Shown piece by piece: positions 32,419 through 43,101 of a DNA stretch of 64,000 nt (its first letter is position 1; every line of letters starts with the position of its first letter). Under the pieces are notes generated by a model. The model saw only the letters and a list, made by a program, of their open reading frames with translations, did not search any database and was not told where the DNA came from. A program made the position numbers and the translations under genes. Location: assembly GCA_014529385.2 (NCBI GenBank), contig CM043953.1:91622342-91686341 (forward strand), given 5' to 3'. Origin of the DNA: Adiantum capillus-veneris. Taxonomy: Eukaryota > Streptophyta > Polypodiopsida > Polypodiales > Pteridaceae.

Positions 32419-33303
32419 CCGTTACATAGGCTTTTAGTAGATAGAGAATTGTTAGGTTAGCTATTTCACTTTGGCCATCCGTTTGCGGGTGATAGGCCAA
32501 AGAGAAGTTTAGCATTGTTCCTAAATTCTCAAAGAGAAGTTTAGCATTGTTCCTAAATTCTCAAAGAGACCCTTCCAAAAATTACTGGTCATTCTAGGAT
32601 CTCTATCCGACAGTATGGACATTGGCAACCCATGGTACTTGAAGATTTGTGAAATGAAGAGGGTTGTCATTTGATAGGATTTCCTAGTCTTTTTGACAGG
32701 TATTAAATGTGCTTGTTTACAGAACCTATCTACTACCGTCCATATTCCTGTATTCCCATGGATAGACTTAGGCAATCCAAAGATAAAATCCATGGATATG
32801 CTCTCCCATGGTGAATTAGGGATTGGCAAAGGTTGAAGCAATCCAGGTTGCTTCCCTCTATCAAACTTCGTCTTTTGGCATTCCACACATTTCGAAACAT
32901 ACTCTTGTATGTTTGCTTTCATGGTAGGCCAATAGAAATATGTTTCAATCCCCTTTAGGGTAGACTTAATCCCTCTATGCCCTGCATAAGGAGGAGCATG
33001 AGATTCATACATTACTTTCTCACATAGTGAGCTAGTAACGCATAGTCTATTGCCATAGAGAAGATAACCATCTTGTAAAGTAAATGATTCCTCTTTCTTC
33101 CTTAGTGCAAGGGCTGAAATCACATCTCTAAAATCGGAATGAATAGCATACTCATCTATCATAGAAGATAGATCATTGTCAGTTTCTATGCAAACCGCAC
33201 TCACTCTCGGCCGTCTTGAGAGTGCATTGGCTACTTGATTATGCTTGCCAACAACGTGAGCAATATGAAAATGAAATTGCGAAAGAAAATTTGCCCACCT
33301 CAT
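32419..33303 (-). pseudogene. Element B integrase, zinc finger and core
   Basis: Begins in the RNase H tail (FHIAHVVGKHNQVANALSRRP). The HHCC finger follows (YESHAPPYAGHRG ... CVECQ), then the core with SMDFIFGLP and SDRDPRMTSNFW. A 32 bp tandem duplication (32501-32564) then shifts the frame to LNFSLRI-stop. Beyond it DGQSEIANLT keeps the third catalytic residue. So D, D and E survive but the protein is cut by the duplication and the MITE. Confidence 0.88.
32501..32564. repeat. 32 bp tandem duplication in element B integrase
   Basis: AGAGAAGTTTAGCATTGTTC... (32501-32532) is repeated exactly at 32533-32564. Element A has one copy (about 19361). It shifts the integrase frame by two bases. Confidence 0.95.
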
Positions 33304-33336
33304 TTGTTTGTCGGAGAGCTTGGTCTGCGTAATGAA

Positions 33337-33804
33337 CTACTTAAGACTTTGGTGATCCATTCGCAAAATGAAAGGAGTCTCCAATAAATAGTGCTTCCAT
33401 GAGTCTAAGGCATGTAGAACTGTGAGGAGTCCGTTTTCATATATGCCTAGAGCTTCCTCAACAGGGTCGAGCCTTCGACTTTCATAGCGTATGGCGTGCC
33501 CTTCTTGGAGCAAAACAGCTCCAAGGCAATCACCAAAAGCATCACATTGGACCTCAAATGGCTTTGAGAGATCCGGTAGTGTAAGCACAGGTTGAGAGAT
33601 AAGCTTTTCGAAAGCATTGTTCTCCTTGGCAGACCATGTGTACCTAACGTTTTTCTTTGTTAGGTCATGTAATGGCCCTGCTATTAGTGATAACTTTTCT
33701 ATGAAGCGTCTATAGTATGCACACATACCTATAAAGCTGCTTAGTTCATGAAGATTCTTTGGTTTAGGCCATCCTTTTATTACCTCTAACTTTAAAGGAT
33801 CCAT
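33337..33804 (-). pseudogene. Element B RNase H
   Basis: 155 residues from the RT connection (FIGMCAYYRRFIEKLSLIAG) to RNase H (FEVQCDAFGDCLGAVLLQEG, then YENGLLTVLHALDSWKHYLL and RMDHQSLK). First Asp, Glu and second Asp of the active site are present. A stop splits it from RT upstream and from integrase downstream. Confidence 0.85.
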
Positions 33805-33849
33805 TTGGATGCCATCTTGAGAAATAATGTGACCTAAATATTGAATCTC

Positions 33850-34380
33850 TTATAAGAAAAATTCACTTTTCTTTTGATTAACATAAAGTTTATTCTCTCT
33901 TAAAACTTGAAAAATTACCTTGAGGTGTTGAATGTTTTCGTCTAATGAATTAGAGTAGATGATGATATCATCAAAGAGCACTCCAATAAAGGTTCGATGA
34001 GGCCTGAATAGCTTCTCCATCAAGCGGTTGAATGTGACTGGTGCATTGGTGAAGCCAAAAGGCATGACAATGTATTCGTAAAGACCAAACGTAGTGTGAA
34101 ATGCGGTCTTTACAATGTCTTGATCAACTATACTTATTTGATGATAGCCACTTTTTAGGTCAATCCTACTAAAGTAGGTGGACCCTTGTAGTTTATCAAA
34201 TAAGTCTTCTACCCATGGAACGGGAAACCTATTCTTGATAGTGATGCTATTTAGTGCTCTGTAGTCGACACACATGCGATATGTGCTGTCTTTCTTTTGC
34301 ATTAATAGCACACGTGAGAAAAATGGAGATGAGCTAGGTCTAATCATGCCCTTCTCAACTAACTCATGCACTTGCCACAT
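33850..34380 (-). pseudogene. Element B reverse transcriptase
   Basis: 176 residues: VHELVEKGMIRPSSSPFFS, YRMCVDYRALN, SRIDLKSGYHQI, MPFGFTNAPVTFNRLM, catalytic VLFDDIIIYS and the following NKLYVNQKKSEFFL. Core motifs, including both catalytic aspartates, are intact; the frame closes at 33850 just before the connection domain. Compare A, where a TGA precedes the catalytic box. Confidence 0.87.
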
Positions 34381-34706
34381 AATCTCCTCTTGTTAAGTTT
34401 GAGAAACTCTATAAGGAGGTTTATTAGGTGGTGTACTTCCTAGAAGAAGTTCAATTGCATGGTCACCATTGCCTCGTTTAGGAGGTAGCTCACAAGGGAT
34501 GTCGTCAATAAAGACATCTTGAAACCCCTTGAGAAAATTGAATAACTCTAATTCCTTTTGATTGTGTATATTTTCTTTTGCTAAAACATTAGGTTCATTT
34601 TGAGAGTCTTTAACAAAAATCATGTAAACGGAAATAGAGCTCTTTATTGACTTGTTGAAAGCTTGTGTATGTACAATGGGTATGGTGTTACCCATTTCCT
34701 TAGCAT

Positions 34707-35030
34707 CTATGTACATATCTTTTTCCCTAAAATAAAGGAGATTCTCCTTTCACGGAATTTAACATTGGCAGCCATGCGATCAAACCACGGTGCCCCTAGG
34801 ATTACATCCTCATGCTTGAGAGGAGAGATAAATAAGTCCTCTTTGTCCACATAGCTTTGGACATGGAGCCTCAAATTCTCGATTAAGGGAGTGACTGAAG
34901 CTTCCTGCCCCTTGAAAGCACTGTCAGCGGGTAGGACATCCCCCATCTCGTAAGCTTATATGCCTAGCTTGGTGGCCAAACTTGGGGATATGAAATTGTG
35001 AGTAGAACTAGGGTCAAAGAGAATTAAAGC
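34707..35030 (-). pseudogene. Element B protease
   Basis: The best open part (34946-34707) includes VLPADSAFKGQEASVTPLI and VILGAPWFDRMAANV. The active-site segment lies upstream (about 35000), after a stop at TATAAGC in the sense of A's GIQAYEMG. Homologous to A 21543-21947. Confidence 0.7.
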
Positions 35031-35031
35031 A

Positions 35032-35650
35032 TCATGTTCTCTTACCTTTCCCCAAGCATGGCATAGAGGAGATCCTTGTGGTGAGTTTCCTCCTCTTGGA
35101 TTTAGACCAAGGTAGCTCTAGGAGGCTCATGGCGGGTGTTCTTTTGGGGACAAGCGCGGTATGCATGCCCTTGCTCGCCGCACTTGAAACAATGGTTATC
35201 CTTTCGATAACGCTCAAGCTATTCAGGAGAGAGTTTATTTTTGCCTTTATAAACTCCTTTCTCTTTAGCTTTGTAAGGATTGCCCTTAGGAGACTTTTGG
35301 ACATTGTCCTTCCCCTTAGGCTCATTGGAATCCTTGTTTTTCGTGGGCTTATAATTTCTTTTAGCCCCCGTTTGGAAATTGATTTGAGAAGCCACCATAG
35401 CATTGTGTATAACCGCCGATATGGTGCGTGGCCTTTGGGAGTTGACATACTCCGCCATTTCTTCAGTTAAGCCCGCACAAAATTGTTGCTGCTGCTCTCC
35501 AAAATCCAGCTTTTTGAAGACAGTGGCTTTGAGTTGTAGGTCCCAAAACTTGTCTACATATTTGTGAATGGATTCATAGGGAGAAAGCTTCAAGCTTCGC
35601 CATTCGGTGAGTACTTTGTCTTTGGCATTAGTGGCCAAAAACTGCTTCAT
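35032..35650 (-). pseudogene. Element B gag, C-terminal half
   Basis: MKQFLATNAKDKVLTEWRSL, then SPYESIHKYVDKFWDLQLK, FGEQQQQFCAGLTEEMAEYV and a lysine-rich linker. The zinc-knuckle region follows in another frame. Uninterrupted by the transposon that sits in A, so 35650-35740 gives A's empty site. Confidence 0.82.
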
Positions 35651-35949
35651 AATGGAAGCTCTTAAAGCTTTCCATGTTCTCGAGCTTCACTGTTGGCCCG
35701 CAGGCTAGACCATCATTGCCTGGAGGACTTTTGAAAGTGCATAGCTACAAGGCGTAGCTTAGAGGACTCCGTGAAGCCCTCATCTCCAAACGCCGCATCG
35801 AACTGTTGGATAAAGGTCAAGACTTTGTCCGTAGCACCAAAGGTGCCATCGTAGGTAAGGAAAGAGATGCTCTTCCCTCTCTCTTTGAACTTCTTGAGTT
35901 TGGACGACCTCTTCCACGCGGCATAGGATTTCCTATGGCCTCTTCTTTT

Positions 35950-36636
35950 TTATGGTTCAAAGGTTGCACCATCACTTTCTTCAGAAGGTGAAGAAGTTGA
36001 GGAAGATGGAGAAGAGGGTGACCTCTTTCTCTCCTTTTTCTTGCCTTGATTTTCTTTGTCTTCACCATCACTTTCATAAGATGAAGAGGATGAAGAAGAT
36101 GGAGAAGAGGGTGTCCTCTTTCTCGCCTTTTTTTTCTCTTGCTTTTTGTCATCCGTCTTTGAAGTATGGTGTGGAGAAGTATGCGATGGTCTTCTCCGTT
36201 TTGGAGGTGATGGAGAGCGTTTAGCCCGCCGTGTTCGTGGAACCATGTCCACCGAGGTGGCGGGAGACTCACTTCTTTCTCGTTCCTTCGGGGGAGGCTC
36301 TTGAATTCTCCTTTGGGAAGGAGATTCATCATCAAGAAGCAAATTTTTGAGCCCTTCGTATGGATCCTCTTCTTCTTCCCGAATCGGAGAGAGCCCTCTT
36401 TTGGGAGTCTCACAAGGAGGCTTCCTAAGTACTCTCTCATCATGGTGAGGAGCTTGGAGAATCCCATGAGCACGAAGTTGCCGTTGCACTTCACTTTGGA
36501 GGGATGGATTGCCCATGGCTTGTTGAAGCCTAGAAACAAGATAGTTAACAAGCATAGGGGCATCATTAGTAGCCTCCTCATTAGCAACATCAAAGTTATC
36601 AACATTAATTTCACTCTCTTTACTATTGTCAGCCAT
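35950..36636 (-). CDS. Element B gag, N-terminal half with basic/serine repeats
   Basis: 228 codons from MADNSKESEINVDNFDVANE to ATFEP and TAA (35950). Downstream of the TAA the same frame continues into capsid sequence (KKRGHRKSYAAWKRS... FIQQFDAAFGDEG), so gag was once longer. Residues about 130-225 are RRAKRSPSPPKRR, then two units of KKKARKR.PSSPSSSSSSS.ESDG. Basic plus Ser/acidic runs are unusual in Ty3 gag and may bind nucleic acid or be phosphorylated. Element A has the same domain. Confidence 0.75.
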   Translation of the reverse strand: MADNSKESEINVDNFDVANEEATNDAPMLVNYLVSRLQQAMGNPSLQSEVQRQLRAHGILQAPHHDERVLRKPPCETPKRGLSPIREEEEDPYEGLKNLLLDDESPSQRRIQEPPPKERERSESPATSVDMVPRTRRAKRSPSPPKRRRPSHTSPHHTSKTDDKKQEKKKARKRTPSSPSSSSSSSYESDGEDKENQGKKKERKRSPSSPSSSTSSPSEESDGATFEP

Positions 36637-37040
36637 TGTAACAACTTTTAGGTGTAAACTTTTTAGGCGTACTTTGGCACTTCAAGACCTAGTTGCTACT
36701 CCTCTTTACCCCTTTAGAAAAAGCACTCAAGCTACTATACCCGTGGCTCGAATACCATTAATTGCAAGGAATAGAAGAGAGGGTCGTTCAACACCAAAAC
36801 AGCACCAGCTCCTGTCAAGCTTCTAATAGCTCAATAGTGGTTAAGCCGTAGGCAAGCCCCGTAGGACTCCACTATCAAGACCATAACTCTCGACGGTGAT
36901 ACCCCGTTAACTGCACAAAGGCAGGCGCACTGCAAGGCTGAAAAATCCCTATTCTACTTACTCACATGCAATTAATAATACCAACCACTTATAGCTAGCT
37001 TGAGGACCTCCCTTCTTAAGCAAGAAAAGAGAAACCTTGT

Positions 37041-37052
37041 GCTCTGATACCA
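37041..37052 (-). other. Primer-binding site of element B (tRNA-iMet)
   Basis: Minus strand TGGTATCAGAGC, one base from the 5' LTR. Confidence 0.92.
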
Positions 37053-37053
37053 A

Positions 37054-38183
37054 TGTAACATTTAATGGTCTAGTAACTTGTGTGTAGCGGAAAATAGCAT
37101 GAACATAGTGAGCATTGCATTAGAATAGATTCCTAATGAGAATAACAAGAGTGCTTGGGTGGAGAGAGCAACAAAAAGTATAACACCTAGTTAGATTGCA
37201 TGGAGTCGGTCCCCCCTCCAAAAGTCTTTGTATTATGGTTTCTCCCATCAAGAGAGACATTTTACAATACACTTCTTTGTGTTCATTCAATACTAGCTAG
37301 TGCAATGAAGATGGAAACTTCATGCACTAAGCAAACACTTATCAAACACAACATCAATTCCCTCACGGTCTCAGACCCAAGACCTCACACACCTTTGAAG
37401 ATGGTGAGAGCTAGCGGGGTATGAGAGTAGATTGAGAGGAAGAAGGAGTATTCTTATGAGAAAGATGAACATCTCCTCACATAATCACTCATATTAGCAT
37501 AGCTTAGCTTAGTAATTAGCATACTAGAGAAGATGAGCATGCATTGAAGCTTGGCTCTTGGTTGGATTTGCATCACAAAGCCAAGAGTTGTTGGTGTAGC
37601 CCTCCCTTCTCACAAGCTTAGAGTAGGTGGTAAGCTTTCCATTAAAGCTTGATAAAGAGAGAGAGAGAGTCTTCTTGCTTTACACATACATTGTGTGAGT
37701 GTAAGTCAATAATGACTTTGAAAAATCCGCCCCCTCTCTCTCTTGGTCGACCCCTCTTGCTATTTGATCATGCTCACATCCTATTGAACCTCCCCAGCCT
37801 CAGCCAATGGAAATTAAGCAACATAAGTGATAGCCTTCTAACATGTGTCCCCCTTTCCCCTTTTGTGAGAGCTTTAGGTAATTAATAAATGCAAATAAAC
37901 TCTTATTGGATCCCTTTGCCTCCTGGCCAATAGGAATCAGGAAAGCCATTGGGCTGCTGAATGCTCATTGGACCCCTTGGGAGACTGTCCAATAGTCTTC
38001 TAGAGAGTTTAATTCTTATTGGTTCTTTTATTAAGTGTTTTTAAATTGATTAAACTAGATTTACTCCAGCATAATCCTCATTGGTCCACCTCCAAGGTCA
38101 TCCAATAGGATTTGAGTACACCTTGTGGGCATCTGGGCTAGGGAGCTAACATGTGTCCCTCGTTCCCTTTGTGTAAAGAGAGC

Positions 38184-38269
<86 letters not shown>

Positions 38270-38639
38270 TCCTACAACTAGGGCTCGCCCTCTGCAATGC
38301 AGGGATGCATGAAGACTTTTGGGACACACACAGCATCCAATTTCCCTAATGTTTGACCTTTGGACACAACCTTTGAATTTTGGAACCTTAGCATTTTGGA
38401 AGTCTTGATGGGTTGAACCTTAGGGGCTTTTAAGCCCATTGTTGCACATAGCTCATTTGTAGATGCCCCCCCCCCCCCCCCGTTGGATCCCTATTTTCCC
38501 TCTTTTGGATCCCTACTGTGGCCGGTCTACCAACTTAACCAATATTCTAGCTTTTTCTTCCCTGGCACTTCCCCATATTAACTAATCAATTTAACATGAG
38601 AAAATCATTTAAGAGAATTAGATATTAGTTTTTATGACA
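37054..38639 (-). repeat. 5' LTR of element B
   Basis: 1,586 bp, ending ...TTTATGACA before the CTATG duplication. Compared with the 3' LTR it lacks ~64 bp near 37195 and has a (TG)n(TC)n compound tract (38185-38266) and a C14-like run near 38467. Confidence 0.92.
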
Positions 38640-39604
38640 CTATGGCTATCTATAAGCAAAAGTTCCAATAAAAGTATTGATGGAAGGTGATTATGAGCAA
38701 TGACTATGGTCGTTTATTTACAAGAAAGATAAAATTGCAACCATGGGTGAGAGAGGGCAATGATTGATAGCTAGCATGCACATCAAAATAACATAGTGAG
38801 AGGATATAGGCATGCATGTTATCCTGTTATGTTTACAAATTAACTGCCTAACATTGAACCACTTTGGAATAGCGTGGAGGTTCAATGTTAGGCGGTTAAT
38901 TAACATAACATTCACTAAGCAATCAATTAACACAGTTAAAGGGCCGATCAAAAGCACCACAAAGCAGCAAGCAAATGACGGCTTCTCAAAAGACTTGACA
39001 ATTGTTATTGCGAAGAAAAGTCGACAAGCCGCACTCCTTTTGATGCAAATCTTAAGCATTAAATCTTGTTCAATACAAAACCACCGATAAAACTTGACTG
39101 GACAGTTCACTGGACATCATTGCCACGCAACGTAGCCCTTTGAGTCGTAAAATCTTTGCACATCGTGAGTTAAAAGACAAACACAAAGTAAGGGCAATTT
39201 TGAATGTACGACCCGGCTAGTGGCAACGATCCTCGACCGATAAAATAATGCTCTTAGGCCCCGCATACTTTTGTATAACACATGATTACAAGTATAACCC
39301 CATGTATCCTTAGGAGTAAGAAGTTTGCATTCTCTAGACTCTTATGAAGCTTTGGTAGCCTCAAGTAACACGAGACCTAGAGGAGGAAGAAATTTTATAA
39401 TGGCGGAAAGGATTGAGAACTCTATACACGCAACCCTCGCCACGAAGAAGAGGAACATAAAAATCCATGCTCTTGTGAGACAAAGAGGGGCAATAGTCCT
39501 GGTCGTTCTTCTTGTCCACTTTTATGGTGGATAAGGGGAGAGGCCCGGCTTGCCCCGCCGGACTCCGAAAACAAAACAAAAAAGAGGGGCAATATATGAC
39601 ATAC
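38640..39604. other. Region between element B and the OCTOPUS-like gene
   Basis: No protein domain recognised. Holds a strong inverted repeat (38825-38910) and, toward 39540, GC-richer DNA that is probably 3' UTR or downstream sequence of the minus-strand gene. Confidence 0.5.
38825..38910. other. Inverted repeat / hairpin
   Basis: Left arm 38825-38860 (TGTTATGTT...ACATTGAACC) and right arm 38879-38910 are reverse complements over 32 bp, with one mismatch and a 4-base bulge. The 18 nt between them forms the loop. The size fits a MIRNA-type foldback or a tiny palindromic MITE. Expression unknown. Confidence 0.75.
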
Positions 39605-42274
39605 CTAGGTGAAGACGAGGGACCAAAAGTGGCGTTTGGGTGACCGATGTTGCCGGGAACGTGTCCGGCCGGTGGTGGAACGGAGGGGGGTGAGGTAGAA
39701 TCGGAGGAGGGGGTGGTCGGGGGCGACTCTGATGCTGCGGCTGGCGGCGGCAGGCCAACGGCAGGCAGGTCCGGCACTCTTGCCGGACTTGCAGTAGGGC
39801 TCCCATACTACGTGCTGCTGCTGATGCCCTGCTGTCGTCTTGCACCGCCCTTGCTCTGTTCCCTCTCCTCCCTCCCCTGTTTCGCAATCCTCTGCAGACC
39901 TCCGATATAGCTCTGCTTGGCCATGCTGACCTGTTCCCTCTCCCCCTTCTTCGCCATAGCGCTCTGCTGCCCCTTTCTGCCCATCCTCCCCATGCCCTGC
40001 TCCCGCATACTCTGCTCCGCCTTCTTCCCCTGATTCCCTACATTCTGTTCCCCCACCTTCCCCTCCCTCTGCCTCGGCCCCCGCTTCCCCTGCTCCCCTA
40101 CACTCCATTCTCCCTCCTTCCCCTGCTTCCCTACCGTCTGTTGCTTCTTCTTCCCCTTGTTCCCTTCCTTGCTCTGCCGCCCACTCCTCTGTTTCCAGTT
40201 CTTCCCCTACCACACCACGCATCTCTGTATCCGTAGAATAATCTGCACATGGCGAGGTCACCATCACTTTCCGGCATTCCCCACTAAGCGGCCATCTCTG
40301 CTGACTCCCTATCACTCTTTGACAAACTCTAATCAGCTCATCCTCCTCTGTTACACTGTCATTCTCTACCTCCTTTCCTTTGCCCTTGTAGCGCGTAGAG
40401 CTCGAAATTTCCCTTATTGCAGGTGTTTCTGCTGCTATTGCTTCAAAAGAAACTGGTGTGGTGAGTAGCTTGCCTTCCTCCTCTCTCACTTCTTCTTCTG
40501 TGATCTGTGAAATTGGCTGAATTTCCGCGCAGTGAATTTCCGCGGCACTTCCACAAGCTGCCTCACAGGCTAAAATTTCAATGCTATGCTGTGACATCAT
40601 TGAATTCAAAGGGTTTGATGCAATCCTGTTGAATTCGCTGTGCATTGGCCGCCGCAGTCTAGGCTCAGGACTCCACCTTTCGTCGATTGCTTGCACTGCA
40701 TTGCGGGCGGAGTTTGATCTTTCTGCCGATGAATCTGTTGCAATCCCCAGCTCTGGCTGAATTTCCGCGCAGTGAATTTCCGCGGCACTTCCACAAGCTG
40801 CCTCACAGGCTAAAATTTCAATGCTATGCTGTGACATCATTGAATTCAAAGGGTTTGATGCAATCCTGTTGAATTCGCTGTGCATTGGCCGCCGCAGTCT
40901 AGGCTCAGGACTCCACCTTTCGTCGATTGCTTGCACTGCATTGCGGGCGGAGTTTGATCTTTCTGCCGATGAATCTGTTGCAATCCCCAGCTCTGGTCCT
41001 CCTGCTGCTGCTTGAAACATTGATGGAACTTCGATCGCAAGTGCTCGTGCCGCAAAGTTGAATTTGCGCTCTGATCTAGAGTCCACATGGAATATACGCC
41101 CCGGCGAACTTGGCTCCGAAGATGAAAATGAGCTCCTAGCAACACAGAGTTCTATTTTGCTTCTGGACCTCCTCATGCTTTGCACTCTAGATTCACTGGC
41201 TATATAAGTTGCTCTCATGAACCTGCCATCATCGCCTGCGTCAGTGACATTTCGACACTTCGTTTCATGAACCCGTGAAGATTGATTTCCCATACACCCA
41301 CCATCCTTAATTACACCCTTCTCCTCACTTGTCTTTCTGCATAGCAATGACTTTAACAATACAGATTGCTTAATTTTCACAGGACAGACAGAAGACGATG
41401 CAGAAGGAACGCAACAGTGGGAGTCATGTACGCGATTGGACGGCGTCTCGTGTTCATCGGTTTCCTCATCTATCCTGGCCACATCACTGACTGCCCTCTT
41501 AGGAATTTCCTCTACATTCTGCTTACAATCAGATGAGCATTCAACAATATCCACTGTAGGTGTAGGTGCAAACCAAGAGTTTCTCCGTTTCTCTACATCA
41601 TCCAATCGAAAGAGCTCGCGGAGAGTGACCTTCTTTGCATCAACAATGCGATCATCAGCATTTTGAGAACCTAATTCCTCTCCATGAGACGATGAAGTCC
41701 GTTTGGGCGCAAGCTGGAGGCTGTCTGCGCCCAACACGCTCAAGGATTTGCTTCTCTTGCACTTTGGAGATTTTCTTGCATGTATGTGTAAGTTGGGTGT
41801 GGGAGTGACCACTCTTAGCTGCAAGGATCCCTCCTGATTAATAATGGGAGAATTTATCTGTTGAAGACTGTCTTGATGATCAAGGATCAATGGTGGATCA
41901 TCATGAAGCGGATGGGTCGATGCACCGTCGGCGACACCCGAATTGGGAGCCTCCAAAGGCTGGTGAGTGAGGCCCTCATTGCTAATCACCTCAGTGGCAG
42001 AGTCTTCTTCTTCATTGATTGTTTGCAAATGCTCATGATGGGGCGGCGGAGAGGGGGTGGACCCTCGTGGAGACTCAGGCGGAAGCGGAAATTCGTCTAA
42101 TTGCAAGCGAGAATGGGCGGCAGTACTCGCATGGACTTCAGAAGAGGCAGGATGAGTGCAGCCCAGAGAGGTGAGCTTTTGTGCCAAGCAGGCACTACAC
42201 ACGCCCACTACTCTCTCTTGGGGATGCTTGTGGCAAGTCTTTGCAGATGCAGCTGTGAGCTGAAGTAAACTCAT
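39605..42274 (-). CDS. OPL: OCTOPUS-like DUF740 protein (host gene)
   Basis: 889-codon uninterrupted ORF from ATG 42274. The N-terminus has C14-H-K-H-P..R..G-V-C26-S-A-C29-L, matching the Cys-rich start (C..HP.ER..G.C..CL) of the OCTOPUS family. TLRELFRLDD (217-226) matches the family's second conserved block, and the Ser/Arg motif RRSRSKIELCVARSSFSSSEPSS a third. In Arabidopsis OCTOPUS is a polar membrane-associated protein promoting protophloem differentiation. Residues about 427-586 are two perfect 80-residue repeats. Residues ~690-810 are Gly/Glu-rich. No transmembrane segment is visible. The C-terminus after ~830 is unlike the family, and an intron there cannot be excluded (GTATGT follows the stop). 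Confidence 0.85.
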   Translation of the reverse strand: MSLLQLTAASAKTCHKHPQERVVGVCSACLAQKLTSLGCTHPASSEVHASTAAHSRLQLDEFPLPPESPRGSTPSPPPHHEHLQTINEEEDSATEVISNEGLTHQPLEAPNSGVADGASTHPLHDDPPLILDHQDSLQQINSPIINQEGSLQLRVVTPTPNLHIHARKSPKCKRSKSLSVLGADSLQLAPKRTSSSHGEELGSQNADDRIVDAKKVTLRELFRLDDVEKRRNSWFAPTPTVDIVECSSDCKQNVEEIPKRAVSDVARIDEETDEHETPSNRVHDSHCCVPSASSSVCPVKIKQSVLLKSLLCRKTSEEKGVIKDGGCMGNQSSRVHETKCRNVTDAGDDGRFMRATYIASESRVQSMRRSRSKIELCVARSSFSSSEPSSPGRIFHVDSRSERKFNFAARALAIEVPSMFQAAAGGPELGIATDSSAERSNSARNAVQAIDERWSPEPRLRRPMHSEFNRIASNPLNSMMSQHSIEILACEAACGSAAEIHCAEIQPELGIATDSSAERSNSARNAVQAIDERWSPEPRLRRPMHSEFNRIASNPLNSMMSQHSIEILACEAACGSAAEIHCAEIQPISQITEEEVREEEGKLLTTPVSFEAIAAETPAIREISSSTRYKGKGKEVENDSVTEEDELIRVCQRVIGSQQRWPLSGECRKVMVTSPCADYSTDTEMRGVVGEELETEEWAAEQGREQGEEEATDGREAGEGGRMECRGAGEAGAEAEGGEGGGTECRESGEEGGAEYAGAGHGEDGQKGAAERYGEEGGEGTGQHGQAELYRRSAEDCETGEGGEGTEQGRCKTTAGHQQQHVVWEPYCKSGKSAGPACRWPAAASRSIRVAPDHPLLRFYLTPLRSTTGRTRSRQHRSPKRHFWSLVFT
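40514..40996. repeat. Perfect in-frame 240 bp tandem duplication in the OCTOPUS-like gene
   Basis: 40514-40756 equals 40754-40996 base for base by eye, period 240, so 80 residues are duplicated without a frame change. Zero divergence means very recent duplication, gene conversion, or an assembly artefact. Confidence 0.97.
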
Positions 42275-42566
42275 GAATTCCGGAGCTCAAATGAAGTACT
42301 CCAAAATCTCATCTCCCTGTTTCTGCTTGCCTACATAGCTCTCCTGCTTCGTGTGCTTGGTATAAACCTGAGAGAGAGAGAATGTATGTGTGTGCGTTTG
42401 TCCTTGTTGAATTTTAAGTGTCAGCGTGTGTGTGGGTGTGGGGGGGGGTGTGTGTTTTGTCTCTGCGCCCACAGCGACCGTGTTTGTGTCATTGTGTGGG
42501 AGCTTGTGGGTGCTATGAGTCATATTGGCAGAATGGCCTAGAGGGGTGAGTGTGTGTGTGTGTGAG

Positions 42567-42607
<41 letters not shown>

Positions 42608-43060
42608 GAGGAGGAGGAGGAGGAGGGGAGAAAGAGTGTGTGCGCGGTGCGCGCGCACCCTGCGTGCAAAAAAGAAGAAAAGGAGAGGCGTGTCGAAACT
42701 TGAAACGCTTTGTTGTAACCGTTACTAGAAAGTGAATTTTGAAGTGAATGTGCAGAGAGTGCATACACGATCCTCTTCCCCTTCCTCTCTGCCATTGGAG
42801 AAGAGAACACTCAATACCTAAAGGCTCATCCATCCTCATTCCTGAATCCTATACTTTAAAGACCTTTTTTTACTAGGAAAATGAGGCACACGAGTCAACA
42901 TTGAAAATTTTATGACTTTTTATATATTGCGTGTAGGTACGTACATATACCCCATACCCCACCTCACCAAGGAGCGCCAAGTTCCAATCCTTGCACTCAC
43001 AATTTCACAAGGCAATGGGAATGTGTCCTTTCTTTTTCATCCTTGGGTGCCAAATTCAAT

Positions 43061-43101
<41 letters not shown>

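Larger units (their letters stand above)
29404..38639 (-). mobile_element. Ty3/gypsy chromovirus element B, complete with TSD
   Basis: 9,236 bp flanked by a perfect 5 bp duplication, CTATG at 29399-29403 and 38640-38644. LTRs are 29404-31034 and 37054-38639. Minus-strand order is gag, protease, RT, RNase H, integrase, chromodomain, which with the iMet primer site marks a chromovirus. It is co-linear with A but lacks A's DNA transposon and carries its own MITE (32127-32414) and a 32 bp duplication. Confidence 0.93.

Noticed and set aside
39361-39777. Pro/Ser-rich ORF overlapping the end of the OCTOPUS-like gene
   Set aside because: Shadow frame of the GC-rich 3' end with no conserved domain.
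42287-42839. ORFs upstream of the OCTOPUS-like start
   Set aside because: They read through GA/TG/GGA microsatellites and are more likely leader DNA.
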